Positions 10,044-20,847 of a stretch of DNA of 64,000 nt are shown piece by piece. This DNA is from Shimia litoralis (GTDB taxonomy: Bacteria; Pseudomonadota; Alphaproteobacteria; Rhodobacterales; Rhodobacteraceae). The position numbers and the translations under genes were made by a program. The notes below the pieces were generated by a model. That model did no database searches. It saw only the letters and a program-made list of their open reading frames with translations, and was not told where the DNA came from. The stretch is from positions 12,533 through 76,532 of the forward strand of contig NZ_SULI01000013.1 of NCBI RefSeq assembly GCF_005518135.1, written 5' to 3'. Numbering within the stretch: the first letter of the stretch is position 1; the number at the start of each line of letters is the position of its first letter.

Positions 10044-10074
10044 AAAGCTCGCATGTGATGGCATGCGAGCTTTC
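10044..10074 (+). terminator. Terminator after CapD-like gene
   Basis: A perfect 12-bp stem (AAAGCTCGCATG against CATGCGAGCTTT) around a six-base loop, 53 bases after the stop codon, though only three T residues follow. Confidence 0.8.
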
Positions 10075-10177
10075 TGGTAAAATCGGCCATATTGTCGCCT
10101 TTTGATACGAATCTCCGCTAGCACAGGCCCAAACTCTGAAAAATCGCCAAATTTACGCAAAGCCTGTGTTTGAGGTG

Positions 10178-10207
10178 CTTGCAGCGCCTTTTTCCGCTCC
10201 CTATATA
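10178..10207 (+). promoter_or_regulatory. RpoH-type heat-shock promoter of dnaK
   Basis: CTTG at 10178-10181 and CCTATATA at 10200-10207, 18 bases apart, match the alphaproteobacterial sigma-32 pattern of CTTG and CYTATNT. It lies about 110 bases upstream of the dnaK start, leaving a leader of roughly 100 bases. The rest of the 324-base gap before dnaK holds the preceding terminator and no gene. Confidence 0.7.
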
Positions 10208-10315
10208 CCCTGCGAAGCGTGATGCACCCAAAGGTGCGTTGCTAACCGGATCGGGGCTTGGATGCCAAAACGGGTCCACGTCTCGAAATATCGCCTTAAG
10301 TGAAAGGGATCTAAA

Positions 10316-12226
10316 ATGACCAAAGTAATCGGTATCGACCTAGGTACAACAAACAGCTGTATTTCCATCATGGATGGATCGCAGCCCAAGGTAATCGAAA
10401 ACGCCGAAGGTGCACGCACCACGCCGTCTATCGTAGCCTTTACAGAAGACGAGCGCCTTGTAGGCCAGCCGGCAAAACGCCAGGCCGTCACAAACCCTGA
10501 AAACACCGTGTTTGGCGTAAAGCGTTTGATCGGCCGTCGTGTTGACGATGCCAATCTAGCCAAAGACCTGAAGAACATGCCGTTCAACGTCATCAATGGC
10601 GGCAATGGCGATGCATGGGTCGAAGCCCGCGGCGAAAAATATTCGCCCAGCCAAATCTCTGCTTTCATCTTGGGTAAGATGAAAGAAACAGCCGAGTCTT
10701 ATCTTGGTGAAGAAGTTACGCAAGCGGTCATCACCGTGCCTGCATACTTTAACGATGCCCAACGTCAGGCGACCAAAGACGCTGGCAAGATCGCTGGCCT
10801 TGAAGTACTGCGCATCATCAACGAACCCACTGCTGCCGCGCTAGCCTATGGTTTGGACAAAGAAGAAACACACACCATTGCGGTTTATGACCTTGGTGGT
10901 GGTACTTTCGACGTGACCATTCTGGAAATTGATGACGGCCTATTCGAGGTCAAATCGACCAACGGTGACACCTTCCTTGGTGGTGAAGACTTTGACATGC
11001 GCATCGTCAACTACCTCGCGGATCAATTCAAAAAAGAAAACGGCGTTGACCTGACCAAAGACAAAATGGCTCTGCAGCGTTTGAAAGAAGCTGCGGAAAA
11101 AGCCAAAATCGAGCTCTCCAGCTCGTCACAAACAGAGATCAACCAACCGTTCATCTCGATGGACCCATCCAGCGGCCAGCCTCTGCACTTGGTGATCAAG
11201 TTGACTCGTGCGAAACTGGAATCTCTGGTTGCTGATCTGATCAAGGCATCTATCAAACCTTGTCAGGCTGCGTTGAAAGATGCGGGCATGAACGCCAGCG
11301 AAATCGACGAGATCGTTCTGGTCGGTGGTATGACGCGTATGCCCAAGGTCGTCGAAGAAGTGACCAAATTCTTTGGCAAAGAGCCCCACAAAGGTGTGAA
11401 CCCTGATGAAGTGGTTGCCATGGGTGCGGCCATTCAGGCTGGTGTTTTGCAAGGCGATGTCAAAGACGTGGTTCTGCTGGACGTAACACCGTTGTCGCTG
11501 GGTATCGAAACATTGGGCGGCGTGTTCACACGTCTGATCGATCGCAACACAACGATCCCAACCAAGAAATCGCAAATCTTCTCGACTGCAGAAGACAACC
11601 AGAACGCTGTGACCATTCGTTGTTTCCAAGGCGAGCGCGAGATGGCTGCCGACAACAAAATTCTCGGTCAGTTCAACCTCGAGCAAATTCCACCCGCACC
11701 GCGCGGTATGCCCCAAATCGAAGTCACCTTTGACATCGACGCAAACGGCATCGTGTCTGTGGGCGCTTTGGACAAAGGCACTGGTAAAGAGCAAAAAATC
11801 ACGATCCAAGCTTCTGGCGGCCTGTCAGATGCAGACATCGAGAAAATGGTCAAAGACGCCGAAGAGAATGCCGAGTCGGACAAAGACCGTCGCGAGTTGA
11901 TCGAAGCGAGAAACCAAGCTGAGAGCCTGATCCACTCGACCGAAAAGTCGATGGAAGAGCACTCGGACAAGGTGGATCCAACGACCATCGAAGCGATTGA
12001 TTTGGCTATTGCCGCGCTGAAAGATGATCTTGAAAAAGATGATGCACAAGCCGACAAAATCAAATCGGGCATCCAGAACGTCACCGAAGCAGCGATGAAG
12101 TTGGGCGAAGCTATCTACAAAGCCAGCCAAGACGAAGCCGCAGACGAACCAATGGCGGCAGACGAAGCTGGCGACGAAGATATCGTCGACGCCGACTTTG
12201 AAGATCTGGACAACGACAAGCGCTAA
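10316..12226 (+). CDS. dnaK: DnaK (Hsp70) chaperone
   Basis: Hsp70 chaperone, 636 residues, which folds and protects cytosolic proteins in an ATP cycle with DnaJ and GrpE. The N-terminal [11 protein letters not shown] phosphate loop, [33 protein letters not shown] and [12 protein letters not shown] are the Hsp70 signatures of the actin-like ATPase. The linker [14 protein letters not shown] leads into the substrate-binding domain, and the acidic C-terminus ends [19 protein letters not shown] is a suitable ribosome site. An RpoH-type promoter lies upstream and dnaJ follows after 80 bases. Full length, with no anomalies. Confidence 0.98.
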   Translation: MTKVIGIDLGTTNSCISIMDGSQPKVIENAEGARTTPSIVAFTEDERLVGQPAKRQAVTNPENTVFGVKRLIGRRVDDANLAKDLKNMPFNVINGGNGDAWVEARGEKYSPSQISAFILGKMKETAESYLGEEVTQAVITVPAYFNDAQRQATKDAGKIAGLEVLRIINEPTAAALAYGLDKEETHTIAVYDLGGGTFDVTILEIDDGLFEVKSTNGDTFLGGEDFDMRIVNYLADQFKKENGVDLTKDKMALQRLKEAAEKAKIELSSSSQTEINQPFISMDPSSGQPLHLVIKLTRAKLESLVADLIKASIKPCQAALKDAGMNASEIDEIVLVGGMTRMPKVVEEVTKFFGKEPHKGVNPDEVVAMGAAIQAGVLQGDVKDVVLLDVTPLSLGIETLGGVFTRLIDRNTTIPTKKSQIFSTAEDNQNAVTIRCFQGEREMAADNKILGQFNLEQIPPAPRGMPQIEVTFDIDANGIVSVGALDKGTGKEQKITIQASGGLSDADIEKMVKDAEENAESDKDRRELIEARNQAESLIHSTEKSMEEHSDKVDPTTIEAIDLAIAALKDDLEKDDAQADKIKSGIQNVTEAAMKLGEAIYKASQDEAADEPMAADEAGDEDIVDADFEDLDNDKR

Positions 12227-12250
12227 TTGCGCGTTATTCGGACCCAATGA

Positions 12251-12283
12251 CGGGCCGGTCCGGTTGCCGGACTGGCCCGCTTT
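12251..12283 (+). terminator. Intercistronic hairpin between dnaK and dnaJ
   Basis: A 13-bp stem (CGGGCCGGTCCGG against CCGGACTGGCCCG, one G-T) with a TTG loop and a short T-rich tail. It may lower dnaJ expression relative to dnaK or protect the dnaK message rather than stop transcription fully. Confidence 0.6.
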
Positions 12284-12306
12284 GTTCCGAGCCAAAGGAG
12301 TAACCC

Positions 12307-13446
12307 ATGGCAAAACGTGACTTCTATGAGGTGCTTGGCGTCAGCAAAGGGGCTTCGGCGGACGAGATCAAAAAAGCTTACCGCACAAAAGCCAAAGAGC
12401 TGCACCCAGACCGCAACGCAGACAATCCAGAAGCTGAGGGCAAGTTCAAAGAGGCCAACGAAGCTTATGAAATTCTAAAAGATGCCGAAAAAAAGGCCGC
12501 ATACGATCGATTTGGCCATCAGGCCTTTGAAGGTGGTATGGGTGGCGGCCCACGCGGCGGACACCCTGGCCAGGGCGACTTTGGCTCCGCATTTTCCGAT
12601 GTGTTCGACGATCTATTCGGCGACTTCATGGGGGGTCGTGGTGGCGGTCATCAACGTGCCGCACGTGGCTCCGATCTGCGCTATAACCTGCGCGTCACGC
12701 TGGAAGAAGCCTACTCCGGCCTACAAAAGACCATCAATGTACCCACATCCGTACAATGCGAGTCATGCGACGGATCAGGTGCTGAAGGTGGTGCCGAACC
12801 TGCGACATGCCCCACATGTTCGGGCATGGGAAAAGTGCGCGCCCAGCAAGGGTTCTTTACGGTTGAACGCACGTGTCCAACCTGTTCCGGAATGGGTCAA
12901 ATCATCAACAACCCATGTAAGGGCTGTGGTGGACAAGGGCGCATGGAAAAAGATCGCTCTTTGTCAGTGAACATTCCTGCGGGCGTTGAAACAGGTACAC
13001 GTATCCGCCTGTCTGGCGAAGGCGAGGCCGGCATGCGCGGCGGCCCAACCGGAGACCTCTACATCTTTATCGAGGTCACCCAGCACAAGCTGTTTGAGCG
13101 GGATGGAAATGATCTGTTCTGTCGCGTGCCCGTTTCGATGACAACGGCCGCACTTGGTGGCGACATTGAGGTTCCTACAATTGACGGCGGCCGCAGTCGC
13201 GTCAAAATCCCTGCTGGAAGCCAAGCCGGTCGCCAGATGCGTTTGCGTTCAAAGGGTATGCCTGCACTGCGCGGTGCTGGCGCTGGTGATATGTTCATCG
13301 AAATGGCCGTAGAAACGCCAGTGAACCTCACCAGCCGTCAGAAGGAGATTCTTCGTGAATTCGAAGAGCTTTCGGAAGATAATAATCCGGTTGGCAGCAA
13401 CTTCTTCAAGTCAGTCAAAAACTTCTGGGATTCCATGAAGGGCTGA
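12307..13446 (+). CDS. dnaJ: DnaJ (Hsp40) co-chaperone
   Basis: Type I DnaJ, 379 residues, which delivers substrates to DnaK and stimulates its ATPase. The J domain carries HPD at residues 33-35, followed by a Gly/Phe-rich stretch ([10 protein letters not shown] onward). Four zinc-binding repeats are seen: [24 protein letters not shown] and CKGCGGQG. The C-terminal peptide-binding domain is complete. AAGGAG precedes the ATG. It forms an operon with dnaK and ends at a strong terminator. Confidence 0.97.
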   Translation: MAKRDFYEVLGVSKGASADEIKKAYRTKAKELHPDRNADNPEAEGKFKEANEAYEILKDAEKKAAYDRFGHQAFEGGMGGGPRGGHPGQGDFGSAFSDVFDDLFGDFMGGRGGGHQRAARGSDLRYNLRVTLEEAYSGLQKTINVPTSVQCESCDGSGAEGGAEPATCPTCSGMGKVRAQQGFFTVERTCPTCSGMGQIINNPCKGCGGQGRMEKDRSLSVNIPAGVETGTRIRLSGEGEAGMRGGPTGDLYIFIEVTQHKLFERDGNDLFCRVPVSMTTAALGGDIEVPTIDGGRSRVKIPAGSQAGRQMRLRSKGMPALRGAGAGDMFIEMAVETPVNLTSRQKEILREFEELSEDNNPVGSNFFKSVKNFWDSMKG

Positions 13447-13471
13447 CTTTTGATCCACAACAACTGATACA

Positions 13472-13501
13472 AAAAGGGCGCGGCTCGGACCGCGCCCTTT
13501 T
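13472..13501. terminator. Terminator after dnaJ, shared with the convergent binding-protein gene
   Basis: A perfect 12-bp stem AAAAGGGCGCGG/CCGCGCCCTTTT with a six-base loop; A-run and T-run flanks make it usable on both strands. Confidence 0.9.
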
Positions 13502-13526
13502 CTATTGGTGCCTAAACTGTTGGGCG

Positions 13527-14366
13527 TTACTCGACCGTCGGCGCAATCACATAGAGGGCGCGCATTGCCAAACCAGGCTGCACCCCTGGGATCGCATCCG
13601 CAAAAATTTTCTGCATCGTGCCGTTGGCATACAGTTCCGACAGAGCGGTATCGACCAGCAAACGGAATTCCGCATCGCCGCGAGCCAATGCCAGACCTTG
13701 CTTTTCAATGGTTAGGATTTCGTTGGACATTTGAAAGTTGTCCGCTTTGTCGCTGTTGAAAAACAAACCAGCCAAGATCGATTGATCCGCAAAATAGGCA
13801 TCGATTTCTTTGTTCTCCATCGCGGCAATTCCGGCATCATGGCTCACGAAGGTTACGACTTCGGCTTCCATTCCAGCACTCTTCAAGGAATTCTCAAGCG
13901 CTTCTTGAGTGGTTGTATCGCCACGCACACCCAGTTTTTTGCCAGCCATATCTGCAAAGGTCCCCGGAGCACCTTTCATTTGCAGGATCGCAGTACCATC
14001 AACAAAAATGGGCGCCGAAAAATCGACGTGTTCGCGACGACTTAACGTAATGGTTGCCGCACCACACAGCAGATCGATGTCGCCATTCGCCACTTTGTCA
14101 AAACGGTTGGCCGCATCAACCGCAACAAAATTTGCCTGTAGGTTGTCCATTTTCAACACATTTGCAATCGCTTGTCCGACGTGCACGCATACTTGTGGGG
14201 CGTACCCAGCAGGTTCACCAGACTCGCGCTGAAACGACAGAGGAGCTGCATCTGTACGAAACCCAAGGTTCAACTGACCGGTCTCTTTGATACGATCCAA
14301 AGTTTGGGCCGAGGCGGGCAGAGCAAGGAAGGCGCCTGCAAGAAAAGGAAAAATAAGCTTAAGCAT
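13527..14366 (-). CDS. Amino-acid-type ABC transporter substrate-binding protein (orphan)
   Basis: A 279-residue periplasmic binding protein of the SBP_bac_3 (glutamine/polar amino acid) family. The first 20 residues form a signal peptide ending ALPASAQ. The mature part begins LDRIKETGQLNLGFRTDAAPLSF, typical of the family, and ANRFDKVANGDIDLLCGAATITLSRR matches its ligand-binding region. No permease or ATPase gene is adjacent: dnaJ converges on one side and radC diverges on the other. It may serve a transporter encoded elsewhere or work as a sensor; the ligand is unknown. Confidence 0.85.
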   Translation of the reverse strand: MLKLIFPFLAGAFLALPASAQTLDRIKETGQLNLGFRTDAAPLSFQRESGEPAGYAPQVCVHVGQAIANVLKMDNLQANFVAVDAANRFDKVANGDIDLLCGAATITLSRREHVDFSAPIFVDGTAILQMKGAPGTFADMAGKKLGVRGDTTTQEALENSLKSAGMEAEVVTFVSHDAGIAAMENKEIDAYFADQSILAGLFFNSDKADNFQMSNEILTIEKQGLALARGDAEFRLLVDTALSELYANGTMQKIFADAIPGVQPGLAMRALYVIAPTVE

Positions 14367-14518
14367 AGGAACGTCCTGTATTGAAAATTTAGCGGTACAA
14401 TAGCGCGGTCAGGCCGATCAGCAATCTACATTTTCAAGGATTTACTTCGGGTCTGCGTACTAGGGCGCATGCCAGACCAAATAAGACTTTGTTAACCTTA
14501 ACGCCCCATGCTTCGGGA

Positions 14519-15280
14519 ATGGCCCACCAATATACATTCTCTGAAATGCTATTACCGCTGCTCTCGACGGACGAAGCGTCAGCGCCCCCTCTGCCAAGTG
14601 GCCGCTTACCTTCGTATATTCGCGATCATCGACAGCGACTGAGGACGCGATTTATTGATGGCGGGGCGGATGCGTTACCAGACTACGAGTTGCTTGAACT
14701 CGTGTTGTTTCGCGCAATTCCGCGCCGCGATGTAAAACCGCTTGCACGAGCACTTCTAGATACCTTTGGCGACTTTAATCGCGTGCTCTCCGCGCCACGC
14801 GCACGGCTTGCCGAAATCTCTGGTGTCGGCGAGGCAGTGATTCTGGAACTCAAACTGGTCGAAGCCGCGGCCCACCGACTGGCCCGCTCGCGCGTGATCC
14901 AAAGGCATGTTCTTTCCAGCTGGGACGTATTGCTAGACTATTGCCATACAGCCATGGCCCACCGCGACACAGAGCAATTTCGGGTGCTGTACCTTGATAC
15001 AAAAAATATACTGATCGCGGACGAAGCCCAAGCCCAAGGCACGGTCGACCACGTACCGGTCTATCCCAGAGAAGTCGCCAAGCGCGCCCTGGAGCTCAAC
15101 GCAAATGCCCTTATCTTGGTGCACAATCACCCATCCGGTGATCCGACCCCGTCAAACGACGACATCCGAATGACCGAACAAATCAATGCTGCTGCAACCG
15201 CCTTGGGCATCACTCTGCATGACCACCTGATCATCGGAAAATCCCGCGAACTTAGCTTTCGCACAGAGGGATATCTCTAG
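14519..15280 (+). CDS. radC: RadC family protein (JAB/MPN domain)
   Basis: A 253-residue RadC-family protein. An N-terminal helix-hairpin-helix-like part ([25 protein letters not shown]...[12 protein letters not shown]) is followed by a JAB/MPN metal-binding domain with the motif [14 protein letters not shown]. Despite its name the family's role in repair is unproven. The ATG at 14519, with GGGA upstream, is favoured over an in-frame TTG at 14489. The stop codon overlaps the stop of the convergent gene within a shared CTAG. Confidence 0.88.
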   Translation: MAHQYTFSEMLLPLLSTDEASAPPLPSGRLPSYIRDHRQRLRTRFIDGGADALPDYELLELVLFRAIPRRDVKPLARALLDTFGDFNRVLSAPRARLAEISGVGEAVILELKLVEAAAHRLARSRVIQRHVLSSWDVLLDYCHTAMAHRDTEQFRVLYLDTKNILIADEAQAQGTVDHVPVYPREVAKRALELNANALILVHNHPSGDPTPSNDDIRMTEQINAAATALGITLHDHLIIGKSRELSFRTEGYL

Positions 15281-16839
15281 CGCGCCCACACCTCGACCCG
15301 TCGATTCACTTGCCGGCCCCACGCGCTATCATCGCACGCCATTGGCATCGCTTCGCCAAACGCATCCACTGTGACGTCCAACTGTTCGAGGTCCGCAGTT
15401 TCAGCAGCCGCCATCACGGCCGATTGCACGGTTTGCGCACGGCGCAATGCGATTTCGCGATTGGCTGGTGCGGCACCCTGACCATCGCTGAACCCAACGA
15501 ATACAATTCGTCGCGCATCGTAATGCCCCGCCTCAAGCGCACGGGCCAGTTGCTGAATGTTGGATCTGGATTGCGCGTCTAAACGTGTCGACCCCGCCTG
15601 AAATCTAAACGAGATACTGAGCCGCTTCATTGGCGCCAACGTCGTTACCATGCGCTGCAATTCCGTCAAAGGGACATCATTACCAGTCACAGAAATCGCA
15701 TTCACAAACCGATCCCCTTGCAGGTTCACGGGAATCTCTTCCGCCGACTGATCGACAAATCCGGCTCGCCGGATCACGATCTGGGCTGACGGGCTTCGTG
15801 TATATGCAAGAAACTCACGAGCGATGCGCGGCAAGCGTCGTGCAGGCACATAGAGAAACATCGGTGCAGTCAGCGGATAATCTTCTGTTTTGATGGTCTG
15901 GCGAGAGGCATCCAGAGAAAACCCACATGACCCTGTAAGCGTCAAACGTTGCGTATTTCCCGTTTCAGCGTAACTTGTGATCCCAATCGCAAAAGGATCG
16001 CGCATCACGGCGGATAAAAGCGATAGATTACGGTCATGCCGTTCAATCGTGGTGGACAGATGTTCCCGCGCTGGCGACATCAGTTGGTCTTCGACTGCTT
16101 GCGCCAACCCTGAGGCGCGCGTCAGCAAGTGCAGACCAATTGGCGCATCCGGTCCACCCAAATCCTGCCAGTTATCAATTTTTCCGGCAAAGACTTCGGC
16201 AAGTGTTTGGGGGGAAATCATCTTCACGGGGTTTCCCGGCGAAACGATCGGCACCATGCCATCCAATGCAAGCACGCGACTTCGGTTTGCTGCGCGCATG
16301 TCTCCCAGTCCCGCTTCGTACCCACGTTTGGCCTCGGTGGCCCGTATTTCACGCAAGGACATCGCGATATCAGCTTCGTCTGCCAGAAGATCGGCAAAGC
16401 CCTCGTCCGAGTTTGAGACATGGAAATAGAAACGCGCCAACGTTTGATCAGACGTGCCGTCCTTAAGTGCGTACTCAAACCGCGTTAAATCTCCTGCGGT
16501 TCGCACCACAGTGTATCCATTCCTGAGCGCAAACGCCTCGATTAAAGCCGGCATAAGAACCTCGCCCATCGTCGCTGCGCCAGAAATCGAGATTTCCGCC
16601 ACAAATGCAGTCAGGCTTGGGCATGCAGGGCCAGAACAGATCACCCCTGACCCATCTACGGTCAATTCACCATAGGTGGTCTGAATACGATAAAACTCGC
16701 CATCAAAACCAAGCAAGTTACCGCTGATTTCGACATCACCGTCGCGAGAGGTCAGCGTCACGTCCTGTGCGATTACAGAAACCGCACTTGAAAAAAGGAA
16801 AAGTGCGGCGAATACCGCCGCACGTAAGAAGTTATCCAA
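15277..16839 (-). CDS. Exported phosphate-binding-like/OmpA fusion protein
   Basis: A 520-residue exported protein with two recognisable parts. After a signal peptide (about residues 1-25, ending SVIAQ) and a short N-terminal region comes a PstS-like periplasmic binding fold ([19 protein letters not shown]... [22 protein letters not shown]...). The C-terminal roughly 130 residues are an OmpA/MotB peptidoglycan-binding domain ([11 protein letters not shown]...[27 protein letters not shown]...NRRVEVWAR). The start is a TTG; no in-frame ATG precedes it. It follows the next gene upstream by 17 bases, suggesting one transcript. It may tie phosphate or anion sensing to the cell wall, but the function is not known. 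Confidence 0.8.
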   Translation of the reverse strand: MDNFLRAAVFAALFLFSSAVSVIAQDVTLTSRDGDVEISGNLLGFDGEFYRIQTTYGELTVDGSGVICSGPACPSLTAFVAEISISGAATMGEVLMPALIEAFALRNGYTVVRTAGDLTRFEYALKDGTSDQTLARFYFHVSNSDEGFADLLADEADIAMSLREIRATEAKRGYEAGLGDMRAANRSRVLALDGMVPIVSPGNPVKMISPQTLAEVFAGKIDNWQDLGGPDAPIGLHLLTRASGLAQAVEDQLMSPAREHLSTTIERHDRNLSLLSAVMRDPFAIGITSYAETGNTQRLTLTGSCGFSLDASRQTIKTEDYPLTAPMFLYVPARRLPRIAREFLAYTRSPSAQIVIRRAGFVDQSAEEIPVNLQGDRFVNAISVTGNDVPLTELQRMVTTLAPMKRLSISFRFQAGSTRLDAQSRSNIQQLARALEAGHYDARRIVFVGFSDGQGAAPANREIALRRAQTVQSAVMAAAETADLEQLDVTVDAFGEAMPMACDDSAWGRQVNRRVEVWAR

Positions 16840-16856
16840 TGACCATCTACCCGCAA

Positions 16857-17885
16857 TTAGTTTTGCGCGATTGTCAGGTCTTCCAGCAGGTTTTTCAACA
16901 CCAGAAATTCACCAACTGCATCACAATCGGGCAACGTCAGATGAAAGTCCTGCAATTTGGGAGGCTTGTCGCTGCGCAGCTGGATCGATTGCGCCGTGAC
17001 GTCCTTAGAACAGTTGACGGCGTCGACCTCGGCCTCGACGCTCAGACGCACATGCCCTTGCAGCGGCGCTGTACCTGACGGAAATGTATAAATCTCTGCC
17101 ATAAGCGCATCAGGGGTCTGCGTATTGCCCAGTCGGGTCAGATATCCACCTTGACCATTCGCCAAGATGGACACGTCTCGCGATGCGCCACGCCAAACAT
17201 GGCCGTCACTGCCATAATCGGCCTCGTACTCACGAGCATGCAATTGCAGCCCCACGGGCCCCTTCCATTGAACCACAACGCGATCATAGAACGGCAAGGA
17301 CGGGACATTTGCGCTTGCTACGGCTCCCTCACCGTTTGCAAAGGCCACAATGAACACAGCTTGCTCTGTCAGGGCCGGGATCGACACCGTCAACATCCCA
17401 TCCGCGCCGACCAATTCAGTAAAGCGCATATCTGAGTGGTGCAGCGTGACCCGCTCGCCCATCAAACATGGGGCAGACAAGGACACGCGCACCATTGCAC
17501 CGGCTTCTGGCTCTGCCAGCAAGGCTACATCGCACCCCAACATCGGAGTGGTCTCTTCTTCAGGCATCATCCCTACAGGAGAATCTCGTGACACAGTCAG
17601 AATAACTGGCTGTGACGGGAAATCCGCCTTGGGGCCAATCTCGCGCGGCAACATCGGCAACGCTGAAAGATCTTGAACATCGCTCAACGGCGGCAATGCC
17701 TCTGGCGGCAAGCGCGCAGGTGTCGCGGCGCCGAGATCAGGTGTCACACCACTTGCTGGCTGCTGTGACAACCGTCCAGCACTGTTGGCTTCACCGGATT
17801 GCATGAGAAACCCGATAGAAATGGCGACCGAAAATGTCGCTCCGGCAAGAGCGTACCGCCGATACACATTAATCATTTTTGACAT
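16857..17885 (-). CDS. Membrane-anchored protein of unknown function near secA
   Basis: A 342-residue protein that I cannot assign to a characterised family. Residues 11-28 (YALAGATFSVAISIGFLM) form a single hydrophobic segment that would anchor it in the inner membrane with the rest periplasmic. A Pro/Ala-rich linker follows, then a region that looks beta-rich, with cysteines near residues 119, 138, 292 and 323. GGAG lies about 8 bases before the ATG. It lies downstream of secA beyond a terminator, and 17 bases upstream of the phosphate-binding-like/OmpA gene, with which it probably forms an operon. Confidence 0.7.
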   Translation of the reverse strand: MSKMINVYRRYALAGATFSVAISIGFLMQSGEANSAGRLSQQPASGVTPDLGAATPARLPPEALPPLSDVQDLSALPMLPREIGPKADFPSQPVILTVSRDSPVGMMPEEETTPMLGCDVALLAEPEAGAMVRVSLSAPCLMGERVTLHHSDMRFTELVGADGMLTVSIPALTEQAVFIVAFANGEGAVASANVPSLPFYDRVVVQWKGPVGLQLHAREYEADYGSDGHVWRGASRDVSILANGQGGYLTRLGNTQTPDALMAEIYTFPSGTAPLQGHVRLSVEAEVDAVNCSKDVTAQSIQLRSDKPPKLQDFHLTLPDCDAVGEFLVLKNLLEDLTIAQN

Positions 17886-17929
17886 ACTATTACTCCGAAA
17901 CTCGTACTGCCCCGCAAGTTTCTTCGCAC

Positions 17930-17959
17930 AAAAAAAGGGCGCTCATGTGGCGCCCTTTT
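17930..17959 (-). terminator. Terminator of secA
   Basis: Read on the minus strand, a perfect 10-bp stem AAAAGGGCGC/GCGCCCTTTT with a seven-base loop ends in seven T residues, 23 bases after the secA stop. Confidence 0.88.
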
Positions 17960-17981
17960 GGTCTTAATCTGTTACGGAATT

Positions 17982-20675
17982 TCAGGCGACACGCCCGTGA
18001 CAATGCTTGAATTTTTTTCCTGACCCACATGGGCAGCTTTCATTGCGCCCTGGATTTCCCCAAGTTGCAGGATCATTTTCGTCAAAGCCTTCGCTGGCTT
18101 CTCCGGGATGAACCGCGGCACTGTGATCCGCAAAATCTGCAGCGGCCACACGACGGGCTTCCATTTCTTGGGCCAGTTGTTGCTGTTCTTCGTCGGACAT
18201 CGGGCGAATTTGCGACAGCGTTTTGGTCACATCTTCGCGCAAACCATCCAACATACTTTCAAACAGCTGGAAGGATTCGGTTTTGTATTCATTCAACGGA
18301 TCACGCTGGGCGTATCCACGGAATCCAACAACCGACCGCAAATGTTCCAGCGTCAAAAGATGCTCGCGCCACTTGGTGTCGATTGTCTGAAGCAGAACTT
18401 GCTTTTCGACCATGCGCATGGCTTCAGGGCCAAAATTAGCCGCCTTTTGCGCCATCATCTCATCTGCCGCGCCCTCAAGACGTTCTTGGATGACATCATC
18501 ATCCACACCTTCTTCGGCCGCCCAATCGGCAACTGGTACATCAATGCCCAACTGTTCAACGCAGGCCTCGTGCAGGCCTTGCGTGTCCCATTGATCAGCA
18601 TATGTTTTGGGCGGCATATACTGTTCGATCAGCTCCTCGATCACTTCGTGGCGCATATCCTGTGCGATTTCGGACAGGTCTTCGGCTTCCATGATCTCAC
18701 GGCGCTGACCAAAGATCACTTTGCGCTGATCATTCATCACATCGTCAAATTTGAGCAATTGCTTACGAATATCAAAGTTGCGGCCTTCGACCTTGGCCTG
18801 TGCGCGCTCCAAGGATTTGTTCACCCAAGGGTGCACAATCGCTTCACCTTCTTTCATGCCCAGTGTCGACAACACCTTGTCCAACCGCTCCGAGCCGAAA
18901 ATGCGCATCAAGTCATCTTCGAGTGACAAGAAGAACGACGAACGACCCGGATCACCCTGACGCCCCGAACGACCACGCAACTGGTTGTCGATCCGACGGC
19001 TTTCATGGCGCTCGGTGGCCAAAACAAACAACCCGCCAGCATCTTTGACCGCTTGTTCATCGGCAGCATGCTCGGATTCGATACGCGCGCGCACTTCATC
19101 TGGGTGGGTGTCGGGGTCCGCTGCGATGGCTTCCATCACTTTGAATTCGACATTGCCGCCCAGCTTAATATCCGTACCACGGCCAGCCATGTTTGTGGCG
19201 ATGGTCACCGCACCAAATTTACCAGCATCCGCAACAATCTGCGCTTCTTGCTCGTGTTGGCGAGCGTTCAGAACGTTGTGTTTTACGCCTGCTTTTTTCA
19301 GCAAATCACTGAGGAACTCGGACTTATCAATCGATGTTGTCCCAACCAGCGTTGGCTGGCCTTTTGCGCTGGATTCTTTGATGATCTCAACGATCGCCTC
19401 AAACTTCTCGCGCGCAGTCCGGTACACTGCATCATCTTCGTCCAAACGGGCAATCGGACGGTTTGTCGGAACTTCGACCACGCCCAGTCCGTAAATCTCG
19501 GCGAACTCATCTGCTTCCGTAGACGCCGTTCCGGTCATGCCGGACAGTTTATTGTACAAACGGAAGTAGTTCTGGAACGTCACCTGCGCCAGCGTCACGT
19601 TCTCTGGCTGAATGTCACAGCCTTCTTTGGCCTCAATCGCCTGATGCAGCCCCTCGGACAAACGACGCCCTGACATCATACGACCGGTAAATTCATCGAT
19701 CAAAACCACTTCGCCGGACCGCACGATGTAATCTTTGTCTTTGGTGAACAGTTTATGCGCACGCAAACCTTGGTTCACATGGTGAACGATGGTTGTGCTT
19801 TCTGGATCATACAGCGACTGCCCTTCTGGCAACACGCCACGTTCCAGCAAAAGCTGCTCAAGGAAATCATTGCCCTCATCGGTAAACGAAATCTGACGAG
19901 TCTTTTCATCAAGCGTGTAGTGATCATCTGCCAATTCGGGAAACAGCACATCAATGGCTTGGTATAGTTCAGTACGGTCTTGTGATGGGCCCGAGATAAT
20001 CAGCGGAGTTCGCGCTTCGTCAATCAGGATCGAGTCGACCTCGTCCACAATCGCAAAGTTATGATCGCGCTGATACATATCGCGCAGATCACTTTTCATA
20101 TTGTCGCGCAGATAATCAAAACCCAATTCGTTGTTGGTCGAATAAGTGATGTCCGAGCGATAGGCCGCGCGTTTTTCTTCGTCATCCTGTTGAGGATATA
20201 CAGCGCCTGTTGTCATGCCCAATGCGCCGAAAACATTCGACATCCATTCGGCATCACGTTTGGCCAGATAATCGTTGACGGTCACAATATGAACGCCCTT
20301 GCCCGTCAGCGCATTCAAATATGCAGGAAACGTTGCCACAAGGGTCTTGCCCTCGCCGGTTTTCATTTCCGAAATATTGCCTTCGTGCAGGAAAATACCG
20401 CCCATCAGCTGTGTATCAAAGGCCCGCAATCCAAGTGCGCGATGCGCTGCTTCGCGGCAGTTGGCAAATGCTTCCGGCAAAAGAGTATCAAGGTTTTCGC
20501 CACCTTTTGCCCGCTCGGAAAACTCGGCGGTTTTGGCAATGATCTCTTCGTCGGAAAGTTTCTGAAAATCAGGCTCTAGAGCGTTGATTTGGTCAACAAT
20601 AGTGCGGGTTGCCTTGATCTTGCGGTCGTTCGGCGTTCCGAACACCTTTTTGGCAAGTTTACCGATACCCAGCAT
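17982..20675 (-). CDS. secA: SecA preprotein translocase ATPase
   Basis: SecA is the ATPase motor that drives unfolded proteins through SecYEG. The start [13 protein letters not shown] gives 897 residues with AAGGA upstream; an earlier in-frame start would add 34 atypical residues and is rejected. Walker A is KTGEGKT, motif II reads [16 protein letters not shown], and the helicase C region includes [14 protein letters not shown] and [13 protein letters not shown]. The C-terminal zinc-binding SEC-C motif [14 protein letters not shown], which contacts SecB and phospholipid, is intact. It diverges from a secreted foldase gene and ends at its own terminator. Confidence 0.97.
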   Translation of the reverse strand: MLGIGKLAKKVFGTPNDRKIKATRTIVDQINALEPDFQKLSDEEIIAKTAEFSERAKGGENLDTLLPEAFANCREAAHRALGLRAFDTQLMGGIFLHEGNISEMKTGEGKTLVATFPAYLNALTGKGVHIVTVNDYLAKRDAEWMSNVFGALGMTTGAVYPQQDDEEKRAAYRSDITYSTNNELGFDYLRDNMKSDLRDMYQRDHNFAIVDEVDSILIDEARTPLIISGPSQDRTELYQAIDVLFPELADDHYTLDEKTRQISFTDEGNDFLEQLLLERGVLPEGQSLYDPESTTIVHHVNQGLRAHKLFTKDKDYIVRSGEVVLIDEFTGRMMSGRRLSEGLHQAIEAKEGCDIQPENVTLAQVTFQNYFRLYNKLSGMTGTASTEADEFAEIYGLGVVEVPTNRPIARLDEDDAVYRTAREKFEAIVEIIKESSAKGQPTLVGTTSIDKSEFLSDLLKKAGVKHNVLNARQHEQEAQIVADAGKFGAVTIATNMAGRGTDIKLGGNVEFKVMEAIAADPDTHPDEVRARIESEHAADEQAVKDAGGLFVLATERHESRRIDNQLRGRSGRQGDPGRSSFFLSLEDDLMRIFGSERLDKVLSTLGMKEGEAIVHPWVNKSLERAQAKVEGRNFDIRKQLLKFDDVMNDQRKVIFGQRREIMEAEDLSEIAQDMRHEVIEELIEQYMPPKTYADQWDTQGLHEACVEQLGIDVPVADWAAEEGVDDDVIQERLEGAADEMMAQKAANFGPEAMRMVEKQVLLQTIDTKWREHLLTLEHLRSVVGFRGYAQRDPLNEYKTESFQLFESMLDGLREDVTKTLSQIRPMSDEEQQQLAQEMEARRVAAADFADHSAAVHPGEASEGFDENDPATWGNPGRNESCPCGSGKKFKHCHGRVA

Positions 20676-20847
20676 GTGTATTTGTCCTTCATTGACACAA
20701 TCATGCGCGGCATCTGCTTGCCCGTGCCGCGCCCTGCTCATACAAACGGGGGAACGGGCAAATTGCCTGCGCCTCAATGCGATGTAAGGGGCGGCAGTAA
20801 CAGTGTCAACGCCGCCAACCTACGCGGCCCATACCAAGGACAAAACG

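Noticed and set aside
11126-11809. Long frame opposite dnaK
   Set aside because: Antisense shadow of a highly conserved gene with no recognisable protein features.
18108-18926. Long frame opposite secA
   Set aside because: Antisense shadow within the SecA coding region; no domain or start signal.
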